DNA of 64,000 nucleotides from Liquidambar formosana (GCA_039720395.1 CM077824.1:22902013-22966012), one strand, 5' to 3'. Shown: positions 13,706 to 25,130, counted from the first letter of the stretch. Program-made: numbers and translations. The notes: generated from the letters alone by a model not told the origin.

Positions 13706-16700
13706 ATGCTCAGAATGGGGGAGCGGGACACAGTCAAGAGTGGGGAGAGGAGAGGGGGAACGATAGTGATGATGATTGACTCTTATACCTTTTGATGTGT
13801 GATGCTTATTTATATACTTTGAAAATCATGTTGGAATTCTTAAACCCAAGTACTGTGGGTTTTATGCAACAATAGCACGCCAGTGCCTGTTTTGAAGTTT
13901 TAAACCATATTATGGTCAAAGTCATTTGTTTTGCTTCTTTTGTGATTCCAACATGGTCAGATGATTATTTGACTAAGATGAATCATACGATTAAGAGAGT
14001 GGTCGAGTGGAAACAGGATCTTCCAAGGGATCTCATGAAGGTAGTTCATGAGGATGCCATTTACAGATCCTGTCAGAGATGGTGTTCTAATTAACTTGGT
14101 CCAATATGCCATATTTTACACGATTCTTGAGCCAATCCAATGGCTGAAGATTCATGTAAAAAATTGCATACAAAAATTGTGCCCCTAAACCTGACCTATA
14201 TATATGTGCGTGTGCACAGAAGATATACGCGGTGACATAATAAAGAAATGACTAACTAGTCCATGTAGTCAAACCTGGCAATTGCCATCTCCTTCAATTT
14301 GCAGTTCAGCCAAGCCATATGTGGTCAACCTGAATGAAAAGCAAAATAATTATGACCAAATCAAGACAAAGCAAAATATTTATAAATTGAGTACAGGAGC
14401 CCAAACGGTGAATGCCACATCTTTAACGATCGTGCCTACTAGCATGTCGGTCAGCATGCACACTCATTTGGGCAGAATAAAATCTAAGTATACAAGCTGT
14501 AATGATGCTTTGTGAGCTCCATTATACATTAATTTACTCACATAATGTGCTCTAAATGAGCCATTCAAATAGGATAACACTAAGGAGAATAGAATGGGAG
14601 AAAGTTTATGAAAAATTCCAGCCAGTCAAAATTTTGTATTGATATTAAAAAGGCAAGTTCAGGAAAAAGTAAAATTAATGATCTGATGATGAACATTGAA
14701 CAAGAGAAGACTAATAGACTTACTACTGCACACTAACAACTGAATGAAAGAAAAAACTTGCAGTGCACAACAAGAAGTAGCAAACTTATAACAAGACTCG
14801 AACCAAAAAACTTATAACAAAAAAATCAGTAAGAAATTGCATATGGAGCTCATGATAAAATCACAACCTTTCAGACAGCCGTTCATGATCTAAGGTTGCA
14901 TCATTCACATCGGGTATTTCCCCATTAACTCGGGGAGTGTGCTGCCATCAGAGTGAATCAATGAGTACTCACATAGCCAGGTATTGCCCATAAGGTACCC
15001 AAATAGCAGAAAGAAAGAAAAATAATAAAAGTTTATCTTTGAGCTTAGCAAAAACTTGCTAATTTTGCAAGTAATGTACATGGAAAACATAAACCAAACC
15101 ATAGAAGCAAGTAAACTCGAGTAAGCAATGTCTCCTCAATTTCTTCATGTGCAAACAAATACATGTACATCTTTTTCTTTTTTTTTGTTAAGAAACAACA
15201 GGTACATCAAATTTATATATAAATACGAAAATAAGTAGATGATGTTCATGCCCAAAAACTGTAGCATACACATTTTTTATTTTTAAACATCATGTCAAAA
15301 ACAGAAATGAGAGAATAAGATTGTGTTCTTCACAAATTTAAAAGTTCCCAAGTATATATCCTTCAAAAATAGAGGCCATAGCATGAGTAAAATATAAATC
15401 AACTCCTCAAAGCAATAATCCTCAACTCCTTTGGGTCAATTAGCTCTCTCTTTCTTCTTATTTTTACCCTTTTTACTTTTGTTTTTTGTTTTTTTGTCTT
15501 TTTTTTTTTTTTTTTTTTTTGGCACAGAAGGGTAACCGTATTAGTAAAATACACCAGAAATTTATATATATATATATATATATATAATCTTAAGTACCTA
15601 CCATCTCTAACACTTTCCCACTACCCTTCTCTTGACTCAATGTAGATCATAGGCTAACAATTGTGGGGAAAAGCAATGAAAGGTATAAAACTCGTGGAGG
15701 TCAATGGGTAGAAATGTAGAAGGTAGTGAGGCAGCGAAAGGATCCCAACGAGAAAATGATGACAAACAATATAGAACAATTTCTACACACGTTTAGCTCG
15801 TGAAATAACATACTGCTGGAGATTTGAATAGAATTCTTATTATCATATAAGAGAAAATAGGTTTGAAATTAATAATTCCCCAGATCAGAAAGAAAGTGCT
15901 GAAGCCAAAAAATCTTAGGTGGAAAAATGTCATGCTCTACACTAAAAGGAGAAATGTCTCACTTTTTTTTTTCTTTCCAATATTTTTTCTTAGTCGAAAG
16001 CAAATTTTATATTTCTTAGTTGGAAAAATATTATGCTCTATGGTGTGTTGTTCAAGGGGGAGTGTTCAACGGTTTGTAGGGTCAAAAAGGCTATTTATGG
16101 GCTTGAAAAATGTCCACAGTTGTGGTTTGATAAGTCATTGGGAATAATGGTAAGAAGAGGATTATATCTAATCACTTTGCTTCCGTTGAACATAATCAGA
16201 AAGGTTCAATCATTTTCTATTATATGTGGATGATATTGTGATTACAGAAAATGACAAAGATGGTATTACAAAGCTCAAACAACATTTAGGCTAGAATTTT
16301 CACACAAAGAATCTTAGAACCTTAAGATATTTCTTGAGTATTGAAGTAGCTAGGCCTAAGAAAGGTGTTCTTTCACAATAGAAGTATGTCATAGACCATT
16401 TCGAAGAGATTGGTTTGTTGGCAGCTAAACTAGTTGACTCTCCAATTGGAGCTTAATATAGGTTCAATAGGGAGAATGGTGAAATGTTAAATGATCCAAA
16501 GAGGTATAGACAGTTGGTGGCTAAGCTTATGTCTTTAACAGAGACTTGACCTAATATCTCTTTTACTGTTGGTGTTATCAGCCAGTTTATGCAGACATTG
16601 GGAAGTTGTTTCCAGAATTTTGAGGTGTGTGCCTTGCAAGGGAATAATGTTGAAAGTTTCTAGCTTGCTTGTTGTAGTTAGGTTTTTTGATCCTAAATCA

Positions 16701-18206
16701 GCTGGAGATAGCATGGATAGGAGGTCAATTTCTGGGTATTGTACTTTTGTTGGTGAGAATTTAGTGACATGGAAAAATAAGAAGCAGAATGTTGCGGCAA
16801 GTATAAGTGCAGAAGTAAGATATAGACCTATAGCTCATACAACATGTGAGATGATATGAGTGAAGTCTCTTTTACAAGAAATGAGTATTCCAGTTGTAAA
16901 ACCTCAAGGCTATGTTATGAGAAAATGAGGGAGGGAACGGAGTCACCATTCCATTCCCCAAAAAAGTGAGTGTTTAGTAGCACAACGGAATGGAATGGCA
17001 ATTCCTTTGTGGTGGAGCCATTCTTTCCCAAACTTGGCTAAATCATTAAAAGTGGGTCCCACTTATTCTTTTTCATTCCATTCCCACCCCTTACCAAACA
17101 TTGGGATGGAATGACCATTCCCATTCTCATTCCTTTCCCACTCCTATTCCATTCATTCTGCATTCCATTCTCTCAAACCAAACGCAGCCTAAGGATGCTT
17201 TGTGATAGTCAGACTGCTGTGCATATTGCCTCTAATCTTGTGTTTCATGAGAGAGTAAGACACACGGAGGTTTATTGTCATAGTGTCATTTTATCCAAGG
17301 CTTGATAATGAGTAAGGAGATTGCTACTATATATATGAGATCTGGAAATTAGTTAGATGATGTACACTAAAAGGCTAAAAGCTCAAGGACGGGGGCCATT
17401 TTTTGAGATATGTAACAAGCTGGACATGATAGATATCAAAGCTCCAGCTTGAGAGCAAGTGTTGAAATAGTTTGGGATTAATTTGTAATATAGTCTAAGT
17501 AATGGAATAAGCTGTTTTATTAGGAAACTATTAATATAAATAAGAGCGATATCCCCCAATAGATTCGTTCTCATACTTAAACCCTAACCTAACTTTCCTT
17601 CTTTTAATATCAAAACCCTAAAAATAAAAATACAGATAAAAAAGCATTGGTAGGTTGCTTAATAACATTAAAATATTAATAAAACATTGCATTCTTAAAC
17701 ATGGCCCATTTTTTTTATTCTATTCAATAATATTTAGAGCTTTGAGCACATGATTAGGAGGGGAATGGGTGCCAACCTAATTGGGATCCATTTCTCCTCT
17801 CCGATGCTTAAGCTCTTTCTCAAAACGAAAAAACATGGCCCATTTATTTAGGCACATATGCTTCCTCACGGTCCTAAATCAACAAGATAAATGCAAAGAG
17901 TAATCTTCAAACGGCAAAATTATAAATGAAGCAAACCCTCTCGACTTCCAATACTCATTACATTGAAACCCAAAATCATCAATCCTACATAAATTATAGC
18001 AAGAACAATGAAGACTATAGATATAGTGAGGATCTTACTGGGATGGAGTCTAAATGGGAGAGTCTTTTCCCAAGCATGCCATCATTTTTCAAGTTTTCTT
18101 CTTCTGCCAAGATGCTTGCAATGGTTTGGTCTTCCTCTGTATCTGCGAAGCTACTATTTAAACTTGAGCTCGAGCGTCCGCTTGCATTGCCAGAGTTCTC
18201 AGTCAT
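3402..18206 (-). CDS. OTU-domain deubiquitinase, nine coding exons, complete
   Basis: A cysteine protease predicted to remove ubiquitin from proteins. Minus-strand coding exons: 18,206-18,039; 14,941-14,868; 14,329-14,275; 13,036-12,962; 11,721-11,648; 11,535-11,487; 5,180-5,096; 3,610-3,554; 3,445-3,402. They total 681 nt, or 226 aa. All introns are GT-AG and all phases agree. The catalytic triad is visible: GDGNCQFRAL gives Asp95 and Cys98, and WSEVHYNSVY gives His204. SGEWGDHITLQAAADR (150-165) is a hallmark of the plant OTU9-12 group, and the protein ends in a basic KKKYWLF tail. The N-terminus (about 1-50) is serine-rich and acidic, probably disordered. Length fits the short members of the family. 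I see no broken codon, so it is probably functional despite 14.8 kb of transposon-filled introns. I infer the subfamily from memory of Arabidopsis relatives. Confidence 0.93.
4453..4576. mobile_element. Small foldback element in OTU intron 7
   Basis: Two arms of about 26 bp (4,474-4,499 and 4,539-4,565) are near-perfect inverted copies around GACAGTCAAATCATG, separated by about 40 bases. The whole would fold into a hairpin when transcribed as part of the intron. It looks like a tiny MITE, but I cannot see a target duplication or assign a superfamily. Confidence 0.55.
5440..5680 (+). repeat. Possible tRNA-derived SINE fragment plus homopolymer tract
   Basis: The segment contains TGGCCTAGTG followed about 60 bases later by GGTCAAATTCTC, resembling the A and B boxes of a tRNA-type polymerase III promoter. 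It is followed by CA-rich, poly-A, poly-G and poly-C tracts at about 5,560-5,650. The boxes are imperfect and no target duplication was found, so the SINE call is tentative. It lies in OTU intron 6. Confidence 0.35.
6285..6337. repeat. TA microsatellite
   Basis: An AT/TATC dinucleotide run of about 50 bp in OTU intron 6. It explains the tyrosine/isoleucine repeat that appears if the region is translated. Confidence 0.95.
8160..8650 (+). repeat. Probable LTR fragment in OTU intron 6
   Basis: The plus strand reads like the transcribed part of a plant LTR: a TATA box (CTATATAAG at about 8,390), then 'aaaattcattaatgaaatt' and CTT-rich leader-like sequence with three copies of a 'gagactcca' word, ending before the TRIM at 8,657. 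No terminal boundaries or partner LTR were found, so family and extent are uncertain. Confidence 0.35.
8657..9397 (+). mobile_element. Tandem TRIM (miniature LTR retrotransposon), three LTRs
   Basis: Three related LTRs of about 112 bp start at 8,657, 8,874 and 9,286 (TGTTGGAAAAG-type starts). The first is followed directly by a primer-binding-site-like TGGTATCAACATG, the second by a more decayed version. Polypurine tracts (GAGGGGGAG) stand directly before the second and third LTRs. The internal domains are only about 105 and 300 bp, with no coding capacity, so this fits a terminal-repeat retrotransposon in miniature in a tandem array sharing LTRs. It lies in OTU intron 6, antisense to the gene. 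The second internal domain carries an extra CpG-rich stretch at about 9,060-9,240. Confidence 0.75.
9438..9739. mobile_element. Tourist-like MITE (PIF/Harbinger), 302 bp
   Basis: Long inverted repeats start GGGCCTGTTTGGTTGTCC and end in the reverse complement, with a TAA duplication on both sides (9,435-9,437 and 9,740-9,742). The inverted repeat extends for over 50 bp. The TAA target and the GGGCCTGTTTGG terminus match Tourist elements moved by PIF/Harbinger transposase. It sits in OTU intron 6, between the two TRIM clusters. A degraded relative lies at 52,385-52,657. Confidence 0.88.
10748..11033 (-). mobile_element. TRIM copy in inverted orientation
   Basis: On the minus strand this is a 3'-truncated LTR (11,033-10,966), a full methionine-initiator primer-binding site (TGGTATCAGAGCATG, 10,965-10,951), an internal domain of about 93 bp ending in a polypurine tract (GTGAGGGGGAG), and a second LTR of about 111 bp (10,858-10,748). 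It is the same family as the cluster at 8,657-9,397 and shows the family structure most clearly. No coding capacity. Confidence 0.75.
12424..12448. repeat. CA microsatellite
   Basis: A CA dinucleotide run of about 12 units in OTU intron 4. Confidence 0.95.
13489..13553 (+). repeat. Head fragment of a Tat/Ogre-like LTR
   Basis: Starting TGTAGACACCACATTTTGTA, this 65-bp piece aligns by eye at roughly 80% with the first bases of the gypsy LTR at 55,132. Similarity stops abruptly. It is a truncated LTR remnant in OTU intron 3. Confidence 0.6.
13671..13702. repeat. GA microsatellite
   Basis: A GA dinucleotide run of about 16 units in OTU intron 3. Confidence 0.95.
15990..17459 (+). pseudogene. 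Ty1/copia reverse transcriptase-RNase H relic
   Basis: Decayed copia polymerase in OTU intron 1, antisense to the gene. In shifting frames one reads VCRVKKAIYGL (reverse transcriptase, about 16,070), a degenerate YVDDIVIT-like catalytic motif (about 16,220), EVARPKKGVLSQ, then RNase H pieces such as RRSISGYCTFV and LCDSQTAVHIASN. It contains several stops and frameshifts and lacks gag, protease and integrase. It is interrupted at 16,908-17,189 by a DNA-transposon-like insertion. Confidence 0.88.
16908..17189. mobile_element. MITE-like insertion in the copia relic
   Basis: A 282-bp segment rich in GGAATGGAATGG/CCATTCCATTCC splits the RNase H reading frame. Its ends are imperfect inverted repeats (GGCTATGTTATGAGAAAATG versus the reverse complement of CATTCTCTCAAACCAAACGC). 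Flanking CCTCAAG and CCTAAGG may be a 7-8 bp target duplication, which would suggest hAT. Removing it rejoins KPQ to MLCDSQ, as expected for copia. Confidence 0.65.
17460..17600 (+). repeat. 3' LTR start of the copia relic
   Basis: After the last RNase H codons and a purine-rich stretch (CTTGAGAGCAAG), the sequence begins TGTTGAAATAGTTTGGG and continues as AT-rich LTR-like DNA. This fits the 3' LTR start. The end of the LTR and any 5' partner were not found. Confidence 0.5.
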
Positions 18207-18945
18207 ACTATCTCACAAATAGCATATAGCCAACACCACCCTATAACAAAAAAAAAAAAAAAAGAAAAGCCAAAATAAAATTACCCAACAAAATTACTTC
18301 ATCGCATAGAATAAACCAAAAGTCAATAATCAAAATCTGCAATCCAGACAAATGATATGTGATACATACATATAACACGCGCCCACAAATATATTTTATA
18401 AATACATATATAAAAACACTGCAGTTTAACTACAAGAAGCCCACCAATCACTAGAAACATCTATGATTTATTTATTTTTTTATTTTTTGGCTAGTGAGGA
18501 ACATCTATGATTAAACCCCACCAAAATTCATCAAAAAGTAGACAATAGCTTACCAAAGAAGAACAAATAAACCCAACCCGGATCCTCGATGGAACATATA
18601 AGAAATACCCACTAATCAAATTCCATGAAATCACAAATTCACAGGAGGGGAAAAAAAAAGGGATGGTTTTTTATGCTCTATTTGGTGGCTGAGAAACCTT
18701 AAGAAAATAAAAGAAATCTAAAATACAGAATCGTGGGATTTTTCAGCTGAACCTTACAGAATTATTCGACAGGAAAATTTAAAACAGAAGAGTCAAAACA
18801 TGGTTTCTTTTTCTTTACTTATCGTCCGCTTTCTCAGCAACCAAACAGAGAAAAACAAACTTCCAAGAAATACAACTAGATATTATAATAAAATTTTAAA
18901 ATATACTCCGTATTTTATAAATAAAAAAAAAATGAAAAACTTTAC

Positions 18946-19110
18946 CAAGAAATGAAATAGGAAGGAAGACAAAGTAGGGGTTGGAGTACTCTTGCTGATG
19001 ACAGGTTTGGGTTTGGGAAGGCTTTGGCTGTGGCTTTGGCTTGGACCAAACGTCATTCTCTCTCTCTGTGACAACAAACCAACAACACATGGGGGATGAG
19101 ACTTGTACAA
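18946..19110 (-). other. Probable 5' UTR exon of the OTU gene, with an upstream ORF
   Basis: Upstream of the coding start, the minus strand is pyrimidine/CAA-rich, like a plant leader, and ends at a good donor (TTCTTG|GTAAAG). A likely acceptor (TTTGTGAG|) lies five bases before the ATG at 18,206, which would make a leader intron of about 0.7 kb. The leader has its own ATG at 19,056, opening 37 codons to the donor. With the proposed acceptor this upstream frame would stop at a TGA overlapping the main ATG. The exon boundaries and transcription start are inferred, not proven. Confidence 0.5.
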
Positions 19111-21266
19111 GCCGTGTTAGTTCTCCTTAGAATATTATTATTATTCCCATTACGGAGGATTATATTTAATTTAATAACACTATATGCATACTATTTGGCT
19201 GTCATTTTCATTAAAAGACAGACCACTAAGATTTTGACAAACCAGAAGAGAGAGGGTCAGTAATAATATTTTTATTTGTAGTTTGTATAGGATCTCCCAC
19301 CTATTTGCCGTCAATGGAGCATTGCAGGGTGACCATGATGTAGCAAGATGAGGAAAAAGGATAAAGTGGCAATTGACCGGCGGTTTCCATTTTTCCCTAT
19401 TGTGCGTGGCAGTATCCTTTTGGTTGTGTTTGACGGTACCTGTCCGGATAGATTTTCCTGTTTTTGGTAAAAGATACGAACTGCACAGATTACAGAAGTC
19501 GCACATAGCTGGTGAAGGTAACGCCACGTAATTGACGGTACATTTGAGCTTCTACTTCTGATAACTCTGGGTGGGAAATGACTGACATTAGCATTGGCGT
19601 TCCAGTGAGGGAAGAGTCCGTTTTCAACACACCCCCGGTGGGCTGTGAGACAGAATTTATGTGCACCAGCTGTGTAACAGATAGGAGCAATTTATTGGTT
19701 AGACATTTGAAATTTAACAATATGACCTATTTTTCTCATCTATTTTATGTGTTAAAAGTGTATATAGATAAAAACAATTATATGAGGCACATTATAAAAT
19801 AAAGAGAAATTGTCACCTATGAATAAATGAGATAATGTGAATGGGTGAAATAGTAGTCCTTAAGTACGATTTTGAAAACAAACAATTTCTTTACAAGCAC
19901 GATCCAAAGAGGACTACAGCATATGATCTAAGATCGAAGAATCAGGACAATCACGAAAATATCATGACCTCAACAGCTCGAAGAAGAGCAAAGCCAGTGT
20001 GAAAGAAAGTCTTAGTAAAAAGAGACAAATGATTGTGCGAGCCAAAGCTAAAAAATAGAATACGCAAACCACCCCAAAGCTATACGAGGCTTACCAGATT
20101 GCCTGGATCCCTTTATATACTGACGCGTATAAACACTAAAGAGCTGAAGGGCCAAGCCACATAATACTCTAAAACCCCCTACTAATTAAATCCCCTCAAA
20201 TTTTGCTATAAGCATACCCTATTTTCTTAAAATACCCTTAATAATAAATTTGAAAACCCTTTTCCACCCCACCCCCAACTCATCCCTCTCAAGCCCATTT
20301 CCCTTTGGATTTGTGCTCTTTAGAAGCAGGAAGACAGACCCAACCCCCTTTTCTTTTACTACAACTGACAACAATGTTCTCATCCCTAATTCACTAGAAA
20401 CCAACACCGACACGAACAATTACATAAACAAACAATTCTAAAATGGAATTTATATAATTAAGTTGTTCGATGTTTTAAAACAGAACAACATAAACTTGTT
20501 TGTATTCCTAGAGTTGAACAACATCCATTTGTTCGGAGTTACATAATCGAACAATCCTAGACGTGATTTTTTAAGGCGTCTAGAATTTTAAAACGAAACA
20601 AAAGAAATTTGTTCAGATTTATAAATTTGAATGCGTTAAAAGCGTTTAGTGTTACATAAATGAACATTTTAAACATGTTCGGAGTCAAGAATCCAAACAA
20701 TGAGAAATTCAGCATACAAAAAATTGAAGTTAAACTCGACAAAAAATATATATATACTTATCTTTTTGACTACTAATACCAACTCTAGCAATGATTTTCT
20801 CGTCCATTATTTAATATAACATGAGAAACACTAATTTTTTTTATGTACATATGGATTTGGTGTCAAGGTTGTTAGTGTTTGTAAGAGCATGAAGTCTACA
20901 AATGGTGTAATGTTTTTGGAGCTGGGGTGGAGTAAGGTGGGGATAGGAAAATTTCATTTAGGTCTTTTAGTAAACATGTCCTTATTGGTAAATGTACATT
21001 TGGATATAAAGAATTTAACAAATTATTTTAATTAATGAGGGATTTAGAGTATTTTATGCGATGGCAATAACCTGGCCCTAAGTATAATCATTTTGAGCAT
21101 AAGTTAATCTTATAGGATCTTGGGTTTTTGTTTGGTCTATATCATACATGTAGATTTTCTCATTTGCGGTGTGAGTATCTATGTGTGTATACTGTATAAA
21201 TAAAATAAAATAAATAACCAAAAAAAAAAAAATGGAGGATCAAGCTAAGCATATCATTTTTATTTA
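19111..21266. other. Upstream region of the OTU gene, no gene recognised
   Basis: This stretch should contain the OTU promoter at its left end. The minus-strand open frames at 19,180-19,720 (115 and 76 codons) show no domain and overlap the presumed promoter, so I do not call them. At 20,440-20,740 a degenerate word (TTGTTCGGAGTTACATAA and variants) recurs several times without a clear period. I see nothing else. Confidence 0.4.
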
Positions 21267-21401
21267 GGGAAATTACCTTTCGGTAATCACTTCTCAAATT
21301 AATACCAAAAAAAGTATGTTGGTAGTCTATTTGTAGCAAGTTGATAGGAAATACCTTTTTGGGCATTAGTTTAGGAAGTGGTCACCAACAGTGTATTTCT
21401 C
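21267..21401. mobile_element. Foldback MITE-like element, 135 bp
   Basis: Nearly the whole segment is an imperfect inverted repeat: GGGAAATTACCTTTCGGTAA at the left pairs with TTGGTGACCACTTCC-type sequence on the opposite strand at the right, over about 50 bp per arm. No coding. The superfamily is unclear because no target duplication stands out. Confidence 0.5.
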
Positions 21402-21539
21402 ACTCTATTTTTTAAAATCTCTTTTTTACCCTTATTTTACTCATGACATTCCTTTTTTTGTTAGTAAGGACACCCTTTTAACCAACTTCACATTAAGTCA
21501 CAAGAACTTGGTTTTTTAAATTTTTTGTTTATAGTGAGA

Positions 21540-24500
21540 GTCGACATGGAGTTAACAAAACCCACTTGGGTCATATTCGAGGAATCAACTACATGTAGTG
21601 ATAGGACAAGTGAAGAGATCCTAGTGGAGGAGGGAGAGAGAGAAGCGATCTAGGGGTAGCATGAAAAATGGAGAAGGCATGGAGAAAGTCAACATCAAGG
21701 AATCGCCTCAGACTAGAGAAATTCCATTCCAAATGGAACCTTTTGGAAGCGTGAGATTATAGAGTAGATGCATTAACTATGAGGGTTAGTAAGAGGGATT
21801 GTGTTTGCCATTAATGAGGCTAAAGAAGGCCTTGTTATAGTGCTAATGCCTATAATGACATAGGCGGTAGTGGGATAGCAGACCTCGACTTTAATGGGTA
21901 GGTTGGCTATCCTACCTTGTATAGGCTTTAATACCTATGCTTTGTCAGGGGTTTAGCCCACACAAGGATGGCCCTCGTTTTGTCAGTTACCCCATCAGCT
22001 TTTCGGGATGATTGAGGTAGTTGACTTGTCATGTTATTCCTAGTTATTCTTTAGATCGACTAAGATAGTGTAACCCCCAATACTATAGGGGCGACTTTCC
22101 ACCTCAGTGAGCCTTCTCTCCATCCACCAGGACAAGATCATCTAATTGTCTCAAGAAAGGAAACTAGGTCAAGATCACATAACCTTGCTTGCTCGCTTAG
22201 CTCAAGGTTAAGCTCCTTACTTAGGCTAGCACGGGGCTAGAGGGAAGTGCTATCATGACCCAAAATAATTAAGCCGTGATCAAAAGTAATCAAACAAGCT
22301 TTATTTTAATAAAACCTTTGATAAAACATAAATGACACGTGTCAAAATCTTAACCATTTTGAAAATTTTCTCCCTTTTCGGACATGACTCATCCATAGAT
22401 AGAATATACCATCATAAAACCAGTTATATAAATAAAAAAAAAAATCCATTCATAAAAATTTCCTGTCATCTATGAAAGCGGTATCATCCCATGCGTCGCA
22501 TTCCACAACCACACAACCATAAATAATTAAAGTTACAACCCGGATTTAAATTACACGTAAATTGGCCATTGACCTGACTTAAAACCAATTAATACATTTT
22601 CCTCCTTATGAAAATACATTAATAATTAACATAATGAAATTTCCATTAAGAGCATCTTCTGCCTATGATAGTATAAACCAATCTCTGGATTATCTAAAAA
22701 ACATTTAAAATAATAGGCGTGAGTCCGACGACTCAGTAGATACAATTTAACATAGTAAACTACAGCAATGATATAAATAAAACCAATTATATCCTTTAAA
22801 GCAAAATATACTAACCAAGTATATTACAAATCCAAAATAAGTTATAATCCATAACTTAAAACGAATGATGCATAATACCCAATGCATGTGACTCATGTCC
22901 AATTTACAATAATTTCATTAATTACAGACTACTCCCGCAGGAGTCTTCGCACAGAAATGGAAGATTTAAACCCAACCTCCAAAAGGAGAACACAAGGATT
23001 CTTACCTGGAATCGGAAAGTATCCTAGGACTAAAGGAATGGAAAATACCACAAAGTCCCATTGACTGCAAGTAGTCCAATTCCAATGACCCCTTTTTTAT
23101 GCAATATTTTTACCCAGTATTCATTAAGTCCATTTAATGCATGATTATGCCTAACATGCAGTGCAATAAACCAAAAAATGATTTTTTTTTTTACCAAAAT
23201 CATCTCCAAAATATGTTATATAACCCATAATCAAATAACATCATAATTATACCCAAAATTATGATAAACAACATAAACTTTCATTATAATTATAGTCTTG
23301 AAATCATAATCGAAAATATTAATTAACATGGAAATTAACCATAAAATCCATACATCTATATTCCATAGAATGTATAAAATAAGCCGAGCTCATAAATAAA
23401 CATAATATCCAATTTATGTTATCAAATACTCAAAGTTCCATAAATCAATTATATATATATTCTAGGTCCAAAAATACCAAATACTATGATAATCTATACC
23501 ATATTATCATGTCAATAGTTTAAACCTATGTAAATTGCACCTACCTCCATGAAACGTGTAGAAAAATGTGATCTTAATGTTATGGGTGTGTAGATCCAAG
23601 CCTAGGATGCACATGTAAGCCCCCAATCCAAACCCTAGCTCCCAAATGTCATGCTTGATGAAAATAATGGAGATTCCAACTCCAAAATGGGACCAAACCT
23701 CACAAATACCATGAATAAACACAAGATATGAGGATATGATGACTAAAACCAAAGAAATGCAAACTCTAACCTTATACATGAGAAATTACCTCTCAAATGC
23801 AAGATAAAGACTACTTATGCTTCCAAAGTGCAGCCATGAGTGATTGAGGAGCCGATCTACTCCACAAAGATGCATGTAAGGGCCGAAATAGGTGGAACAC
23901 CCTCCATCTCTTACCACCATCCCCTTTCTCTCTCTCCTATTCTCCCCTCTCTCTTTCTGTCTTTCCCAAAAAGGTCATTTTAACCATTTATTAAAACTGT
24001 CCGCCGACACTTTTGGACGGTTGAAAAATATTTTCAGTCGGCTGAAAATGCCCAGCACAAAACAATCCTCTCTTGAATTTTCAGTCGGCTGACATGAACT
24101 TTCATCCGGTTGATTTCAACCGGTTGAAAATTGTCTTTCAAACGGCTGAAAAATGTTTCAGCCATCTGAAATACACAGACAGCTGAAAATAGACAGTCAG
24201 TCAGGCAACTCTCCATCATCACAGATATCAACCTTATTTTCATCCAAAACATTTAAGTAATCTTCTTCATTCTTATATCATCCTTTTACTTTAAGTTATT
24301 TAATGAAAATAAGCAAATAACCCTCTATTTGAATTCAAATAAAATATCAAAAAAATCAAATTCCCAAAATATTAAAATCTCATTTTCCAGTTTTAGTACA
24401 AAATCCGTCTCCCGATAGATTTTCCTAAAACAAACATGTGTGGAACCTAATCCAAACATGCTAATAAATTCCCATAAAATCACCAATGACTTATAATATT

Positions 24501-25130
24501 ATAAACTCTCATTACTGCAAAAAATTATCCTTTAAAATGAAGATTTACGAAAATTCACTTTTTCCTAACACTTAGCCAAATTTCAGCAACTTAAACCCAT
24601 AAGTTGCAAATAAGGCTAAACGCACTCGAAAGATATTCAATGCACAAAACAAGCATCAAAACACATCCAACATCATAATATCATACACATGCATTACCCA
24701 TGCATGAAGTCATTCGAAAAATCAAGGGATTAGCTACGTTAACCACATATTAAACCCTTAATACCCTATTTAAAAATTACGGGTGTTATAGATGCCTTGT
24801 GGGCACTTCGAGAAAATTGCATAAACCACTGATCTTGACTCCTATCATGTAGTGTGATAGGCATTCGAGCTAAAGAAGACATGTAGACCCACCTCAAGAT
24901 AACTTAGGCATCCTAATGGGCGAGTTTGTTCTTCCGGAGAAGGGCATCCTTAAGAGGGTGGGATGCTCCCCTCGAGGGTACCTAAGTCGAGGTAACCGCC
25001 TAGGCGAGGTCAAACTTGGAGTGCTGAACGGGCGCCTTATGGGTCTACATGCATGCCAGGCTTTTATGATCGTTAGCTAACAATTTACGTGGTGGGACGT
25101 GATTGGTTCAATATATTCATAGAATTTCCA
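21540..25130. repeat. Unclassified repeat split by an LTR-like block
   Basis: The outer parts (21,540-22,250 and 24,792-25,130) share a base composition that is less AT-rich than their surroundings, with agglomerated CCTAAGTCGAGG/GGGCATCC-like words typical of retroelement noncoding DNA. They are separated by the LTR-like segment described separately. I recognise no protein domain in either part. Confidence 0.3.
22251..24791 (-). repeat. Gypsy-type solo-LTR-like segment
   Basis: On the minus strand the segment begins TATAACACCCGTAATTTTT, close to the TGTAACACCC start of many plant gypsy LTRs, and ends GGTCATGATA. It is about 2.5 kb, non-coding, with pyrimidine-rich TCTCTC sequence at about 23,915-23,965. 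Flanks (AGTGC / GATGC) are only partly alike, so a target duplication is doubtful. A cluster of CGGCTGAAA words lies at 24,000-24,190. Confidence 0.45.

Noticed and set aside
18903..19160. TACTCCGTA and TACGGAGGA words resembling Stowaway ends
   Set aside because: The inverted repeats do not extend beyond about 8 bases and the span covers the OTU leader exon.
19180..19720. Minus-strand frames of 115 and 76 codons upstream of the OTU gene
   Set aside because: No domain or splice context was found; they overlap the presumed promoter.
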